Under the pieces are notes generated by a model, which saw only the letters and a program-made list of their open reading frames with translations, did no database searches and was not told the origin of the DNA. Positions 7,745 to 18,000 of a stretch of 64,000 nt of DNA are shown here, piece after piece. The translations under genes and the position numbers were made by a program. This stretch comes from Bacillota bacterium (GTDB taxonomy: Bacteria; Bacillota; Clostridia; Acetivibrionales; DSM-1351): NCBI GenBank assembly GCA_023390335.1, contig JAEWCZ010000081.1:134124-198123 (forward strand), read 5' to 3'. Position 1 is the first letter of the stretch, and the number at the start of each line of letters is the position of its first letter.

Positions 7745-10678
7745 TTATAGGTACCAATCCTTTATATGTGCCGCAAGCAGTCCAGACGGCAAATGTCTTA
7801 CATCTTTCTTTAATATATTTTTGTCTCCAAAGACAATAAAGCTGTCCTTAGCCCTTGATACTGCAACATTAAGCATATTTACCTTTTTATCAAAGAAAAA
7901 ACTTCCTTTATTAGTAGTTGTGTAGACCGTTGAAAAAAGGATAATGTTTCTTTCAGCACCTTGAAACTTATGTACTGTCCCTACAGTAATATCCTGTAAT
8001 GAGCTTTTTTTAAGCAGTTGTTCAATTACATTTGCCTGGGATGTAAATGGTGTAACAACACCAATACAGTCTGAAAGTGTAATTGGTTTTTCACTAATTT
8101 TTTGGTAGTATTCAATGATTTTGTCCTTATTTGTAAGGATCCATGTCACTATGGACTCCGCCTCAATTACATTTCGCCAGCTTGTATTAACTTTTTCAGC
8201 TTTTCCGGCAATATTTATATGACCCAAGTGAGGAAATTCATAATTAATGAGGTCATTTTTACGCTCCGCTGTTAACTTCCCTTTGTAAGCCAGTTCATTA
8301 CAGTATTCAATAATTTCAGGAACGCATCTTCTGTGCTCAATAAGATACATTCCCGGGGTATTATCATATTTTTCATAATTACAGGCACGCTGTGCTATTT
8401 TCATTACATTTCCTGAAGATGCCGCCATTCCAAGGTCAATAAAATCTTCTTCGCTTATATCTTGTCCTGTAATTTTTGTTCGCTTCATATTTGAACGGTC
8501 AATAGTTTCCGTAATACCCCACACCGGTTCTATCTGTAAAACATCTCCTACGACAAGGGCACTCTTTGCAAGTGTAAAACAAGCTGCTGCTACCTCAGGA
8601 GAAACCTGCCCAGCCTCATCAATAACAAGTAAATCGATAAAATCATGCAGATATTTGTCCTTCCCTTCCCAAGCAGAAAAGAACCTAGGCAACATATAAA
8701 AGGTTGAAACAAAACAAGGCGTGAGCTTAGCATATCTTCTTAATTTCGCTTTCTGCTTAGCTACAGATTTTCTATCTTCATAGGAATTTTTTAAATTACT
8801 TTCTTCTTCCTGTATCCATTTTGCTTCGAAATAATGAATCGATAAATGGAAAGCTTCGTATCTATATGTTATATCCATGTGTTCCATTATATGTTCATAC
8901 GAGCTCTTTTCACAGTCAAACTCCAGATTACAGTCCTTTATTGCTTTAACTAGTTGTTCCTTAAGCCTATCGTATTGCATTTTATCATTATCAAGCAATC
9001 CTATTTGCCTTTTTATTTTCTGTAAGATATCTTGCTTTTCTTGCTTTATTTGATAAAGAAATGATTTTACAGCTGTTGTAGAAAAATCCTTAATGTCCAA
9101 TTTTAAATTATCATTCATTTCAAAAAATTCTTTATTATCAGCTTTAGATGCATTACCAATCCAAGGAACAAATTCAAAGGCCTTTTTGCTAATACCTATA
9201 GAAGATCTGAAATTATTGAAGTCGTTGAAAATCTTCTGAACACTTTCGATTTCCTTTTCCTTTTGACTCATGTCCTGAGAGCTTTGATTTATAAGCTTTA
9301 AGAGACTGTCCATACTGCCATATTTGTTTGTTATTTCCTCCCTAAATTTGTAAAAATGGTAAGCATATTGCAGAGTTTTCTTAATTCTCTGTATTTTATT
9401 GTTTAAATCTCCATATATTCCTTCAATACATTCTCCTATATTTATATCATTGGAAAAGTTCTGCTTGTTATAGTAATCTTTATAACATTTTATGAAATAT
9501 TCCTTCGCACTGGATACATATTTTTCATTTTCAACCTTCTGCGGGAATCCAAGATTATCAGGATTCAATGTGTGATAGCGCTTTAATTCTTCTTCGGAAA
9601 GCTTATCCAACTTCGAAGCAGACAACATATAAAGGCCGTAACTCACAATTTCCGGCAGCCATCTCTTTGACAAATCATCTTTTCCGCTCACTTTTTCAAG
9701 ACTGTCAATAATGTTTGTAACAGCTTGATTATTATTCGATGTTGCAACAATAATTGGTGGGGAGTCTTGTCTGCTGATGGCTGCCTCAACAACCATTTGA
9801 GCAATTACAGAATGAAGCAGTGTTGTTTTTCCTGTACCCGGCGGACCATTTATAGCAAATATTTCACCCGGCTGAATCATATTGAAATAATTTACTGCTT
9901 CTCTTTGAGAGTTGGACAGAGGGAAACGGTTATTAACTTGTCCGTAATGATTGGATGAGATATTAATTGTACCAATTCCTGCTTCTATTTTTTGTTTATT
10001 GTTATTATTAAAAGAGACAAAGGATTTAAATAGTGGATTCGGTTCAATATCTTTATTAGTCAACAAATGGTCATATAGTTTAAGAATGTGGTACTTAGTC
10101 CCTTTAATCTCATTGTCAGGCATAATAAATGAAGCCCCTGTTTTTGTGAAGTTCTCTATACTCACATTTTCAAAAGAGCTTCCAGTTACAGAGTACAGCA
10201 TTTTGTCGCAGTAGCTCCAATAATCCGCCCATTTGCTATCCGCAGGAGGTTTTTTATGCTTTGAAAGGTAGGCATCCAAGTCATCCAGATTGCCTAAAGC
10301 TATTTCGCTTAACGTTGGCTCAAGATATATTCTGGGAATCCACGGGTTGCTTTCATCGGGTACAGAAAGCTTTCCGTCGGTCATTAACTTAGCAGAAATT
10401 ATAAACGGTATTATTTTTGATTGAATACTCGTAATATCCTGTTCATGACTGGTATTTCTATTGAATACTAAAGGAATTAATAAAACATCTATCGGAGATT
10501 TTTTATTGACTTCTTCAAATATTTTACTTGTTAAATCAAAATTGATAGTTCCTGACCTCAGGGAGTTTATATCCGTTGAAAAATCAAATCTTAGACTGCT
10601 GGAATCTATATTGTTTCTTTCGCTGTCAGCAAGACAGCTCCTGTAATACCTTAATAAATCAATAAATTTGTTATCCAT
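7745..10678 (-). CDS. Superfamily 1 helicase, UPF1/DNA2-like AAA ATPase
   Basis: A 977-residue protein with all SF1 helicase landmarks: Walker A GPPGTGKTTLLHSV near residue 275, Walker B DEAGQVSPE near 686, motif V-like TVHKFQGAERNIILFS, and motif VI LNVAVSRAKDSFIVFGD close to the C-terminus. The roughly 270 N-terminal residues and a 300-residue insertion between motifs I and II, rich in charged and aromatic residues and partly coiled-coil-like, carry no motif I recognise. The fold is that of SF1B RNA/DNA helicases (UPF1, DNA2, IGHMBP2). Flanked by a CBS gene and a MerR regulator, it has no obvious functional partner. RNA or DNA quality control or phage defence are both possible; neither is shown. 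Confidence 0.8.
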   Translation of the reverse strand: MDNKFIDLLRYYRSCLADSERNNIDSSSLRFDFSTDINSLRSGTINFDLTSKIFEEVNKKSPIDVLLIPLVFNRNTSHEQDITSIQSKIIPFIISAKLMTDGKLSVPDESNPWIPRIYLEPTLSEIALGNLDDLDAYLSKHKKPPADSKWADYWSYCDKMLYSVTGSSFENVSIENFTKTGASFIMPDNEIKGTKYHILKLYDHLLTNKDIEPNPLFKSFVSFNNNNKQKIEAGIGTINISSNHYGQVNNRFPLSNSQREAVNYFNMIQPGEIFAINGPPGTGKTTLLHSVIAQMVVEAAISRQDSPPIIVATSNNNQAVTNIIDSLEKVSGKDDLSKRWLPEIVSYGLYMLSASKLDKLSEEELKRYHTLNPDNLGFPQKVENEKYVSSAKEYFIKCYKDYYNKQNFSNDINIGECIEGIYGDLNNKIQRIKKTLQYAYHFYKFREEITNKYGSMDSLLKLINQSSQDMSQKEKEIESVQKIFNDFNNFRSSIGISKKAFEFVPWIGNASKADNKEFFEMNDNLKLDIKDFSTTAVKSFLYQIKQEKQDILQKIKRQIGLLDNDKMQYDRLKEQLVKAIKDCNLEFDCEKSSYEHIMEHMDITYRYEAFHLSIHYFEAKWIQEEESNLKNSYEDRKSVAKQKAKLRRYAKLTPCFVSTFYMLPRFFSAWEGKDKYLHDFIDLLVIDEAGQVSPEVAAACFTLAKSALVVGDVLQIEPVWGITETIDRSNMKRTKITGQDISEEDFIDLGMAASSGNVMKIAQRACNYEKYDNTPGMYLIEHRRCVPEIIEYCNELAYKGKLTAERKNDLINYEFPHLGHINIAGKAEKVNTSWRNVIEAESIVTWILTNKDKIIEYYQKISEKPITLSDCIGVVTPFTSQANVIEQLLKKSSLQDITVGTVHKFQGAERNIILFSTVYTTTNKGSFFFDKKVNMLNVAVSRAKDSFIVFGDKNILKKDVRHLPSGLLAAHIKDWYL

Positions 10679-11010
10679 AAAACATCCTTATTATTAATCA
10701 ACTTTGTTATGTTACAAATATTTCAGCAATATTTTACCATAAAACTACACATTTGGTAACAATAAAGCTAAGCTATTAAATTTCACTGCTGTTTCAATGT
10801 TCTATGGTACGCTTTGTAGTTAATTAAAATATGATCGTTATTCCTGAACTGTTTATAATTAATATGGAAAAATAAAACGGGATAATAGAAATGTTAAATG
10901 CATTCCTATTATCCCAAATAAAAATTCAAAATCAATTTTTATTGGAAGTTAACTTTTCCTAGCAATAATGCCTATAATTCTGAGCTAGGTTCACCTGACA
11001 CACCTGTTTT
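10679..11010 (-). other. Intergenic region between MerR gene and helicase gene
   Basis: About 330 bp without a credible reading frame on either strand. It holds the terminator at 10872-10915 and the AT-rich upstream region of the helicase gene (AAGGATG ribosome binding site just before its ATG). No RNA gene or repeat was recognised. Confidence 0.5.
10872..10915 (-). terminator. Rho-independent terminator downstream of MerR gene
   Basis: A 15-bp inverted repeat with one mismatch (GGGATAATAGAAATG against CATTCCTATTATCCC, 7-nt loop), followed on the minus strand by GTTTTATTTTT. It lies about 100 bp past the MerR-family stop codon. Confidence 0.7.
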
Positions 11011-11775
11011 CTAGCCTTTCTTACCGGTGTAAATGAGAATTGCATCTCTCAAAAATTCTGCTGTACCCGGTTGTTCATTATCATAATATGCCTTGAATCT
11101 TTCATCATCTACATACATTTGTGCAAGACCTGCATGGGCCTCACTGCTGTAACTCGGCCATGAAAAGCTAAGCCATTGACGATGCAAGTCAGCTGCTTTC
11201 TGTGCCAGCTCTCCTGCCGGATCTCCAGTTTCAAATGCCTGCTTTAAGGTCTCCTGAACAAGGACTGTAAGTTTTTCAAGTTCCTTATATTGTTCCTCTG
11301 GCATACCCCTAAATTTATCGTATGATTTATTCACAGTCTCTTCTCCGTATTTTTCACGGATTTCCTCTCCATATTTTCTGTCATTTTCATTAAGCATATT
11401 TTGTTTAAATCCCTCAAATTTTTCTTTATCTGTCATTTCAATTCTCCCTTCATTGGCAGCTATTGTTTTATCAATAGTCCTAATTAACTGTTCTAACTGG
11501 TTTTTCTTTTCTATAAGCTTTCCTCGGTGGTCTTGTAAAGCTGAAATACAGTCGTAAGCCGGATCGTTCACAAATTCTCCTATTTTATCGAGTTCCACAC
11601 CCAGTTCACGATAAAACAAAATGTGCTGAAGTCTGTCTATTTCCTTCTGACCATAAATACGGTATCCTGATGAGTTTATTCTCGCCGGCTTGAGAATACC
11701 TATTTCATCATAGTACCTGAGTGTCCTTGTACTTACACCAGCTATTTGAGCCAGCTTTTTTATTGTGTATTCCAT
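11011..11775 (-). CDS. MerR family transcriptional regulator with TipAS-like domain
   Basis: A 254-residue regulator. Residues 1-70 are a MerR winged helix (YTIKKLAQIAGVSTRTLRYYDEIG), then a dimerisation coiled coil, then from about residue 120 a TipAS antibiotic-recognition domain (KYGEE repeats, WLSFSWPSYS, AGLAQMYVDDERFKAYYD). Start at 11775, nine bases behind AGGAGG. TipAL-type proteins sense amphipathic drugs and activate their own promoter. The TipAS part here has no cysteine, so covalent thiopeptide capture as in Streptomyces TipA is not expected. Regulation is visible directly: a 19-bp-spacer promoter lies just upstream. No efflux gene is adjacent, so the target may be only itself or distant. 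Confidence 0.88.
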   Translation of the reverse strand: MEYTIKKLAQIAGVSTRTLRYYDEIGILKPARINSSGYRIYGQKEIDRLQHILFYRELGVELDKIGEFVNDPAYDCISALQDHRGKLIEKKNQLEQLIRTIDKTIAANEGRIEMTDKEKFEGFKQNMLNENDRKYGEEIREKYGEETVNKSYDKFRGMPEEQYKELEKLTVLVQETLKQAFETGDPAGELAQKAADLHRQWLSFSWPSYSSEAHAGLAQMYVDDERFKAYYDNEQPGTAEFLRDAILIYTGKKG

Positions 11776-11799
11776 TGCTCCAAACCTCCTGACAGGATT

Positions 11800-11830
11800 A
11801 ATATACACCTTTACGTAACGTGAATGTCAA
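11800..11830 (-). promoter_or_regulatory. MerR-type promoter with 19-bp spacer
   Basis: On the minus strand TTGACA (11825-11830) and TATATT (11800-11805) are separated by 19 bp that contain the dyad CACgTTACGTAAaGGTG. The overlong spacer with central palindrome is the hallmark of promoters that MerR-family proteins activate by DNA distortion. The start codon lies about 25 bp downstream, so the leader is very short. Confidence 0.82.
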
Positions 11831-11854
11831 CTATATTTTTTTAATTAAGAAAAA

Positions 11855-11880
11855 CGTGGGAAACTTTATATTTTCCCACG
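11855..11880 (-). terminator. Terminator of the beta-glucan operon
   Basis: CGTGGGAAA and TTTCCCACG form a 9-bp stem with a short AT loop, followed on the minus strand by TTTTTCTTAATT. It lies 52 bp after the last GH94 gene and insulates the MerR promoter from read-through. A plus-strand T-rich flank makes it possibly bidirectional. Confidence 0.8.
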
Positions 11881-11932
11881 CTTTTCTTTTTAATATTATA
11901 ATTAAATTTGAAATGTTCTAATAGTAAGGGAG

Positions 11933-14917
11933 TTATTCCATTATTATTACCACATTATGTTCTTTGTTATCCTTAAGTATTTGCATTGTATTGCTGTTCA
12001 ATTGAACACCATCAAACAATATTTTTACATCGTTGTATCTGACTCTGTAAAAACCTTCAGGCTTTTCTATTCTAACTTTATAAACTGTTTCAGGCATCCT
12101 AAGGGTATAAGATACCAACCTTTCATTTTCTCTCATAACGGGATCGATGGTGAGGCCCTTCCTGCTGTATTCGATACCTAAAGCTGATACTAATGCCAAT
12201 GTTAGCCATGAAGAAGTTCCACTGAGCATCGGTCCTATATTTTCGCCTGTCTCGCTATTGTTGTATTGAGTACAGAATCTGGGATTACCACAGATTACAA
12301 ATGGATTTTCCATTGTTCTGTATGGTTCAACAATATCTATGAGCCAGTATCCCATTGAACTAAGCTTAGTTGCAAGCTCAGAGTCCTGTACCTGTTTCGC
12401 CGCCTTAAACATAGCCTGTACAGCCATCATACATGCATGCTTGAATACACCACCGTTTTCGCGGTCACCTGGAAAATATTCAGCAGTTGCTGTATTTGTG
12501 GATACCTTTCCAAGATCTGTAGGTGTAACCAGCTTTAGTCCGAAATTCGTCTTGAGCCTCAATTCCATAACGTCTAGCATTGTTCTTATCTGATTCTCGC
12601 TGGCACAATCTGATAATATACTCCAACTAAAGGAGTTCAGAAAATACGAACCATCTATATTGGGGTCAGCAGAAAGTTTGTCTCCTCCGGCTCCAAGATA
12701 TTCATACTCATTAGCTTTATACCTGTTAAAGAGCACTCTTGCAAAAAAGTCTCCTTTCCAGGCATGCTTTTGGATATTTTCCTGCAGATTGTCTCTCAAA
12801 ACTTCAAGTTCTTGTAAATAATTTATATCCTGCTTTTCCTTAGCCATACTCATTGTCTCAACTATGGCAAGTTTTAGCAGGAAGGCATTCATAACACTTT
12901 CGGAATAATCACTCTTTAATGCGTCTCCAAAATTACCCTGCTCGCTAATCTGCTGCCTATATTTCTTTTCTTTTGTAATTCCATCGATATAATCACAATC
13001 CAACTTGAGGCAGTCATTCCAGTCTGCATAATCAAGAAGTGGCAAACCATGCTTTCCTATTGAAATTTTAGCCGAGTATTGTATTAGTGCCTTTATGGTT
13101 TCATATACAGTTCTCGTCTTTTGAGGAAATGTTCCTGCTATTGTACATTCCTGGTCAAGCAGCCCTACATCGCCTGTCAGATTAATATACTTATCAACAG
13201 CCTGCACAAACCATAGTTGGTCATCCGACCATTTACCGGCTTCCTTTCCTTCCCAGAAGAAGTTGTGATATGCATACCCAAACTCAAATATCATACTGCA
13301 CCATTCCAGTAAAAGCTGTTTTACAAAATTACCCATACCCATATTTATAAAATAGTACATTGACGCATAAATATCCTGAATTTCACGAAAACCAATTTCT
13401 CTATAGCCCTTTTGCGTTTGGCAGAAGGATCGTGATACAAAAGTCTGATAAAGTACCTGAAATGGTAAATTCTTATTTACATATGTATTAAAATCTTCAT
13501 TCTGTGTCTGTACCTGTAAAAATTCACTGTAATCCCTAAGAAAACTCTTGTTTTGCTCGAAAGCCTTGTTTACAGCTTCAGGTTTTGAGTATTCAGATAT
13601 AAGCTTCAAAAGTTCTTTCTGTAATGAAGCCTCATTAAAATGAGGGTTTGTCTTCTCCGATACAATTCCTGTAAGCTGGTCAACATAACATGTTTCGCCA
13701 GGCTCAACTATAACCTCATTTGCTACTGCAAAAAAGCCCGGCCCTTTTCTGTTAAGTCTGTTACTTAATTTAAGAATACCGTCAGGGTTTTGAAGCGTAC
13801 CATTTCCCACAAAGTCGTTATAGTTCATACAAAATTCCTTTATGAATCGTACCTCTCCATTATTATGTGTTAGCATGGTATGAAATTGCAGATCTTTTTT
13901 GCATTTTTCGGCATAGTAATCGGTAGCTACCGCGATAGCCTCTCCATCATTATTTCTTAATAGTTTTGATTGCATTACTATATTACTATACAGAACATCC
14001 TCAAACAGAGCATTGGGCACAGAAGAGCCAAACATGCCTGTATATACTATTCGTAGCCTTCTTGTCTCAGCGGTGTTATTAGTTATTCCAATCCTCTGAA
14101 CCTCTGTTGCGATAGGCATACCCTCTGCTTGTGGAAGTATAAAAATAAGTCTGCTTATATCTAGTCCACAGGAAGTCTTATATTTTATTGTAGTATAGTT
14201 TTGTGAATGTCTGCAGGTTGCAGAAACAATATTTGACCTATTTATTTCAGCAGAATAAAATATTTTCTTATTGTTTTCCACCAGATAAAACTGTCTGTTA
14301 GCAGGGAAACCATTTTCTTCCTGACGCATGTCCCATCGACTTGCCAAAACCTGTGTAGCCGCATGTGAACGAAAACTCCCTCCGCCAAATCTGTCAACAA
14401 CACTTTTCGGAGTTGTTTGCAAAGCATAAGGATATCCTATTCTATTGCCCATTAGGAGATTTACACTAAAATGCGGTCCGGGTGAAGGCATAAAAAGATC
14501 TATTTCATGCTCACCGTCTGTATTTAGCCTGCCAGCCCAACTTTTCACGTCTGCCAGCAGCATAGTAAGCTTTTCGTGGACCTGTTCAGGTATTGAAATC
14601 TCGGCTACTGCAGATTGCGTGCTCTTATATATTTTTATATCTTTATCTTCTATACAAATTAATACTGAACTATCAGTTCCTAACTGTTCCGAAATATGAC
14701 ATGCTATTTCAATATCTTTTAACATTTCAAGTACTGCCGGTACCTTCATTTGCAAACCTGAAATACCAATAGTTTGCTTATAACTGCTATCCGCAAAAAC
14801 TGCATCTACAATATCCAAGCATTCAATTTGATTACTAAAGATGTTTCTGATTAGCATCTCAGGTGTCATTTTATAACTTCTTGCTGTCAATTCCTCTACC
14901 AAACTAAACCCCTCCAT
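11933..14917 (-). CDS. GH94 phosphorylase of cellodextrin-phosphorylase type
   Basis: A 994-residue cytoplasmic enzyme (no signal peptide) that matches, from memory, the C. thermocellum cellodextrin phosphorylase along its length: GEHEIDLFMPSPGPHF, TPKSVVDRFGGGSFRSHAATQ, MRQEENGFPANRQFYL, and QKGYREIGFREIQD. The (alpha/alpha)6 barrel carries ADWNDCLKLD with the family's general-acid Asp in the 632-635 segment, and FPGDRENGGVFKHA. Length equals the CDP subgroup (about 985) and exceeds cellobiose phosphorylase (about 810). It would phosphorolyse an oligo-beta-glucan, releasing glucose 1-phosphate. Placement after a GH16 beta-1,3(4)-glucanase suggests beta-1,3 or mixed-linkage oligosaccharides rather than cellodextrins; that part is inference. 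Last gene of the operon. Confidence 0.85.
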   Translation of the reverse strand: MEGFSLVEELTARSYKMTPEMLIRNIFSNQIECLDIVDAVFADSSYKQTIGISGLQMKVPAVLEMLKDIEIACHISEQLGTDSSVLICIEDKDIKIYKSTQSAVAEISIPEQVHEKLTMLLADVKSWAGRLNTDGEHEIDLFMPSPGPHFSVNLLMGNRIGYPYALQTTPKSVVDRFGGGSFRSHAATQVLASRWDMRQEENGFPANRQFYLVENNKKIFYSAEINRSNIVSATCRHSQNYTTIKYKTSCGLDISRLIFILPQAEGMPIATEVQRIGITNNTAETRRLRIVYTGMFGSSVPNALFEDVLYSNIVMQSKLLRNNDGEAIAVATDYYAEKCKKDLQFHTMLTHNNGEVRFIKEFCMNYNDFVGNGTLQNPDGILKLSNRLNRKGPGFFAVANEVIVEPGETCYVDQLTGIVSEKTNPHFNEASLQKELLKLISEYSKPEAVNKAFEQNKSFLRDYSEFLQVQTQNEDFNTYVNKNLPFQVLYQTFVSRSFCQTQKGYREIGFREIQDIYASMYYFINMGMGNFVKQLLLEWCSMIFEFGYAYHNFFWEGKEAGKWSDDQLWFVQAVDKYINLTGDVGLLDQECTIAGTFPQKTRTVYETIKALIQYSAKISIGKHGLPLLDYADWNDCLKLDCDYIDGITKEKKYRQQISEQGNFGDALKSDYSESVMNAFLLKLAIVETMSMAKEKQDINYLQELEVLRDNLQENIQKHAWKGDFFARVLFNRYKANEYEYLGAGGDKLSADPNIDGSYFLNSFSWSILSDCASENQIRTMLDVMELRLKTNFGLKLVTPTDLGKVSTNTATAEYFPGDRENGGVFKHACMMAVQAMFKAAKQVQDSELATKLSSMGYWLIDIVEPYRTMENPFVICGNPRFCTQYNNSETGENIGPMLSGTSSWLTLALVSALGIEYSRKGLTIDPVMRENERLVSYTLRMPETVYKVRIEKPEGFYRVRYNDVKILFDGVQLNSNTMQILKDNKEHNVVIIME

Positions 14918-14964
14918 ATTTATCCCTTTTTTGTTTTTCTAACCTTATACCTTTAAAATCAGCA

Positions 14965-14995
14965 AGCGGGAGGCTCTGGCTGAGTTCCTCCCGCT
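14965..14995 (-). other. Intercistronic GC-rich hairpin after the GH16 gene
   Basis: AGCGGGAGG and CCTCCCGCT form a 9-bp, mostly G-C stem with a 13-nt loop between the GH16 stop and the last GH94 start. A short T tract (ATTTT) follows only after several bases, so it may be a leaky terminator or a 3'-end stabilising structure rather than a full stop. Confidence 0.6.
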
Positions 14996-15025
14996 GCCTA
15001 TTTTTCAGTCATCTTATTACTGTTG

Positions 15026-18000
15026 TTAATTTTTTACTAGAGTAATATCATCAATGTATATTGTCGTTGGCAGACTTACTCCTGAAACTTTACCGAAATT
15101 GAACTGGAGTGCGGCAGTATCTGTGGAAGTATCTGCTGTAAAGGTCAATGTAAAGACCTGCTCTGCATTTGTAAGACCATATACATTTCCTGCAAAGTAA
15201 TGATAATTATTAGCCGGATCCAATAATGCAACCTCGATATCTCTGGCGTCATCAGCCTTTGCTGTAAAAGTTAATGTGTAGCTTGCTTTATTTTCTAAGC
15301 TTATATTTCCTCTGGTAACTTGTGGCTTATAGTTTTCATCTCCTACAGCAGTTACGTTAACAGCAAGCTCCTCTTCTGATGTAATATAAATAGGATCAGC
15401 TGCGCCGCCATTCTCAGACAAAGTCCATGCACCGACTCCGGACTTAAAGTCACCGTCTGTTATGAGATTTCCTACAGGGTCTTGTACCTGTATACTATCT
15501 ATCCAAACCTCTCCTGGTGTTTTTCCGCTATCAGGATAAATGCGCAAGCCCAACTTCTGAGTAGTCCCGCTATGATCCTCAGGAATAGTAAACGAAACTG
15601 CTTTCCATTGGTTTGCTAAGTCGGTATATAGTACCTCATCCCCTGAAGCCCATGACCAGTCAGCTACACCATTATTATATAGAATGAATGGCATTATTTT
15701 AGTTATATCTGTTCCTGTGGGACAGTACACATTAAATGTAACAATCTGTCCTGCGCTTAATCCCTCAGGGTTATTAACGGCAACTTGAATCTCTGACTCA
15801 TTATTGGGTATATACACCTTCAATGCCTTGCTTCCTTGGAATGCTTTACTGCCATCATTCACCATAGTTGCTGCTGTTGTTTCTTCTGCATTACTGATAA
15901 TTTGCTTTACATAGAACCCCATTGTTGTACCGTCTTCAAAACCATATTTTGAGCTATCAGTACTCGGTTCTTCGACTTCTTCAGGCTCCGTTATTATAGG
16001 GGCTATAATTACTTGAGTACTGACGCTTTCAACATTACTGATTTCTACAAGCCTTATATTGTCAAGATAAACATCTGATGCGGCACTTTGTGATACATTT
16101 CCAAGTTGAATTGTCAGTGCTGCATTAGGATCACTTGCTGAATCCATTGAGAAATCGATAATGTAATTCTTCATTTCATTTGTAAGAGCTACATTTCGTG
16201 ACATATACTTTTCATAAGTTACTGTATCATCAAAATTATCAAGAGCCACGGCAATGCTCCTGTTTACTGTTGATTTTGCATCGAAAGACAGTCTATATAG
16301 CTTGCTCTTCTCAAGGCTAATATTTAGCTGCTGTATTCCTATATCCCATGGGTTTGAACCTGGATTGGTTATTGATATCCTTTCCATACCATCTTTATAA
16401 CTCTTGGTAGATGTAGCCGGAGCATTTGACCAGTAGTTCCATTCCGAAGATGCGGAGTTCATTGTTCCATCTTTAATAATTTCCTTTGCAATTTCAAAGG
16501 AGTCAAGATATACATCATTACCGTAGATAGTTATATTTTGTGTTCCAGCCTTCAGATATAAATGATTGGTTACCATTGTCCAACCTTTATTTGTATTTGG
16601 AATAGTTTCTTTATTCTTAATATCTATTGCACTAAGCCATCCGGTATTCTTTTCTGTTGCCACTCTGTAGGAAATAACATAGGTTCCATCCTGTGGTACG
16701 GTAACATTTTTACTAATAGAAGCTGTTTCACTGCTAAAGCCAACCGATCCATCAGACATAATATCTGCGCCTTCAGTTCTACTAGCCTCCTGTGCCTTTA
16801 CGAATACAGTATTTGAAGGAACAAAGCTTTTTACTGAAACATCATCAATATAAACCTTTCCTGTATCATTTCCAAGGTTAAATTGAAGCTGTGCCTTTAT
16901 GTCTGTGTCATTTGTCATCTCAAACAGGAAAGAATATGTCTTCATGTTGGTTGTCAAATCATAGGTCTTCTCTGTTGAGTAACTGATGGCATCCTTTAGT
17001 CCGGCAAGATTAATTTTAATGCTCCTATTTTTACTTGCTCTTGCGTTGAAAGTTACCTTGTAGGACTTACTCTTTTCCAGATTAATAGGATCTTGAGAAA
17101 GCATTACAGAACTTGCATTTGTTCCCGCACTTGCTATATCTGCCATAAATTCGCGCTTGAATATATTGGAAGATACACTGCCTGTAGCTACTGCGCTTCC
17201 CTGTGTGGTAAATTTCCAGAATTCCATGCTCTTTGAACCTTCTTCAAAGCCTCCGTTATATACCAAATTACCACTGGCTAAAGCATCTCTTGAACTGTTG
17301 AGATCTTTTGGCAGCTTTTCAATTCTTACATTATCTAACCATACAGTATTTACGCCATTATTTCCAAGATTAAACTCAATACGTGCAGCTGTATTTGTAT
17401 CTCCTGACATTTTAAACTGATAACTAAAGGTTTGTTTAGATGTTGTAAGAGCTATTGTCTGATCTCCTGAATAATTAGCCCATCCTCTATCTTCCTCAGA
17501 ACCTAATTTAGTTAACATAGTTCTGTTTTCAGAAGCCCATGCATCAAAGGTTACCTTGTAGCTTTCACCTTTTTCAAGATTAATAGGCTTTTGATAGAAC
17601 TGAACTCCGTAGCTTACATCACTGGCTTTTGTAATATCAACCTTTAGTGCACCGTTATCGTTTGAAGCCTTTGCCTCACCAGTATTGGCTGAAACATGTG
17701 AGAAAGTCCAATAAGATGAATTCGTAACCTCTGCACTTCCATCATTGTTGTCAATTCCTTTGACATCAGTTACCTGCTGGTCAAAGCCTCCATTGTATAT
17801 ATAGTTTCCATCTTCAAGTGGTAATCTTGCAGTATTTGAATTATTTACAGGACGCTCTCCTGCTTCACGGTATGCCCTGCCTGTCAGCTCATAAGCCTTT
17901 ACATAATCTACATACATTTTTGACGGGAAAACAGTTGTATCGTCAGGATGTCCCGGCCAATCTCCACCAACAGCAAGATTTAATATGAGATAGAAGTCTC

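Noticed and set aside
7745..11775. Helicase plus MerR gene as a defence island
   Set aside because: No nuclease, toxin, methylase or mobile-element gene flanks them and each has its own signals, so a joint system is not supported.
15026..17900. Repeated DNA in the GH16 gene as a CRISPR or tandem-repeat array
   Set aside because: The repeats are diverged, about 450 bp long and keep the reading frame; they are duplicated carbohydrate-binding modules.
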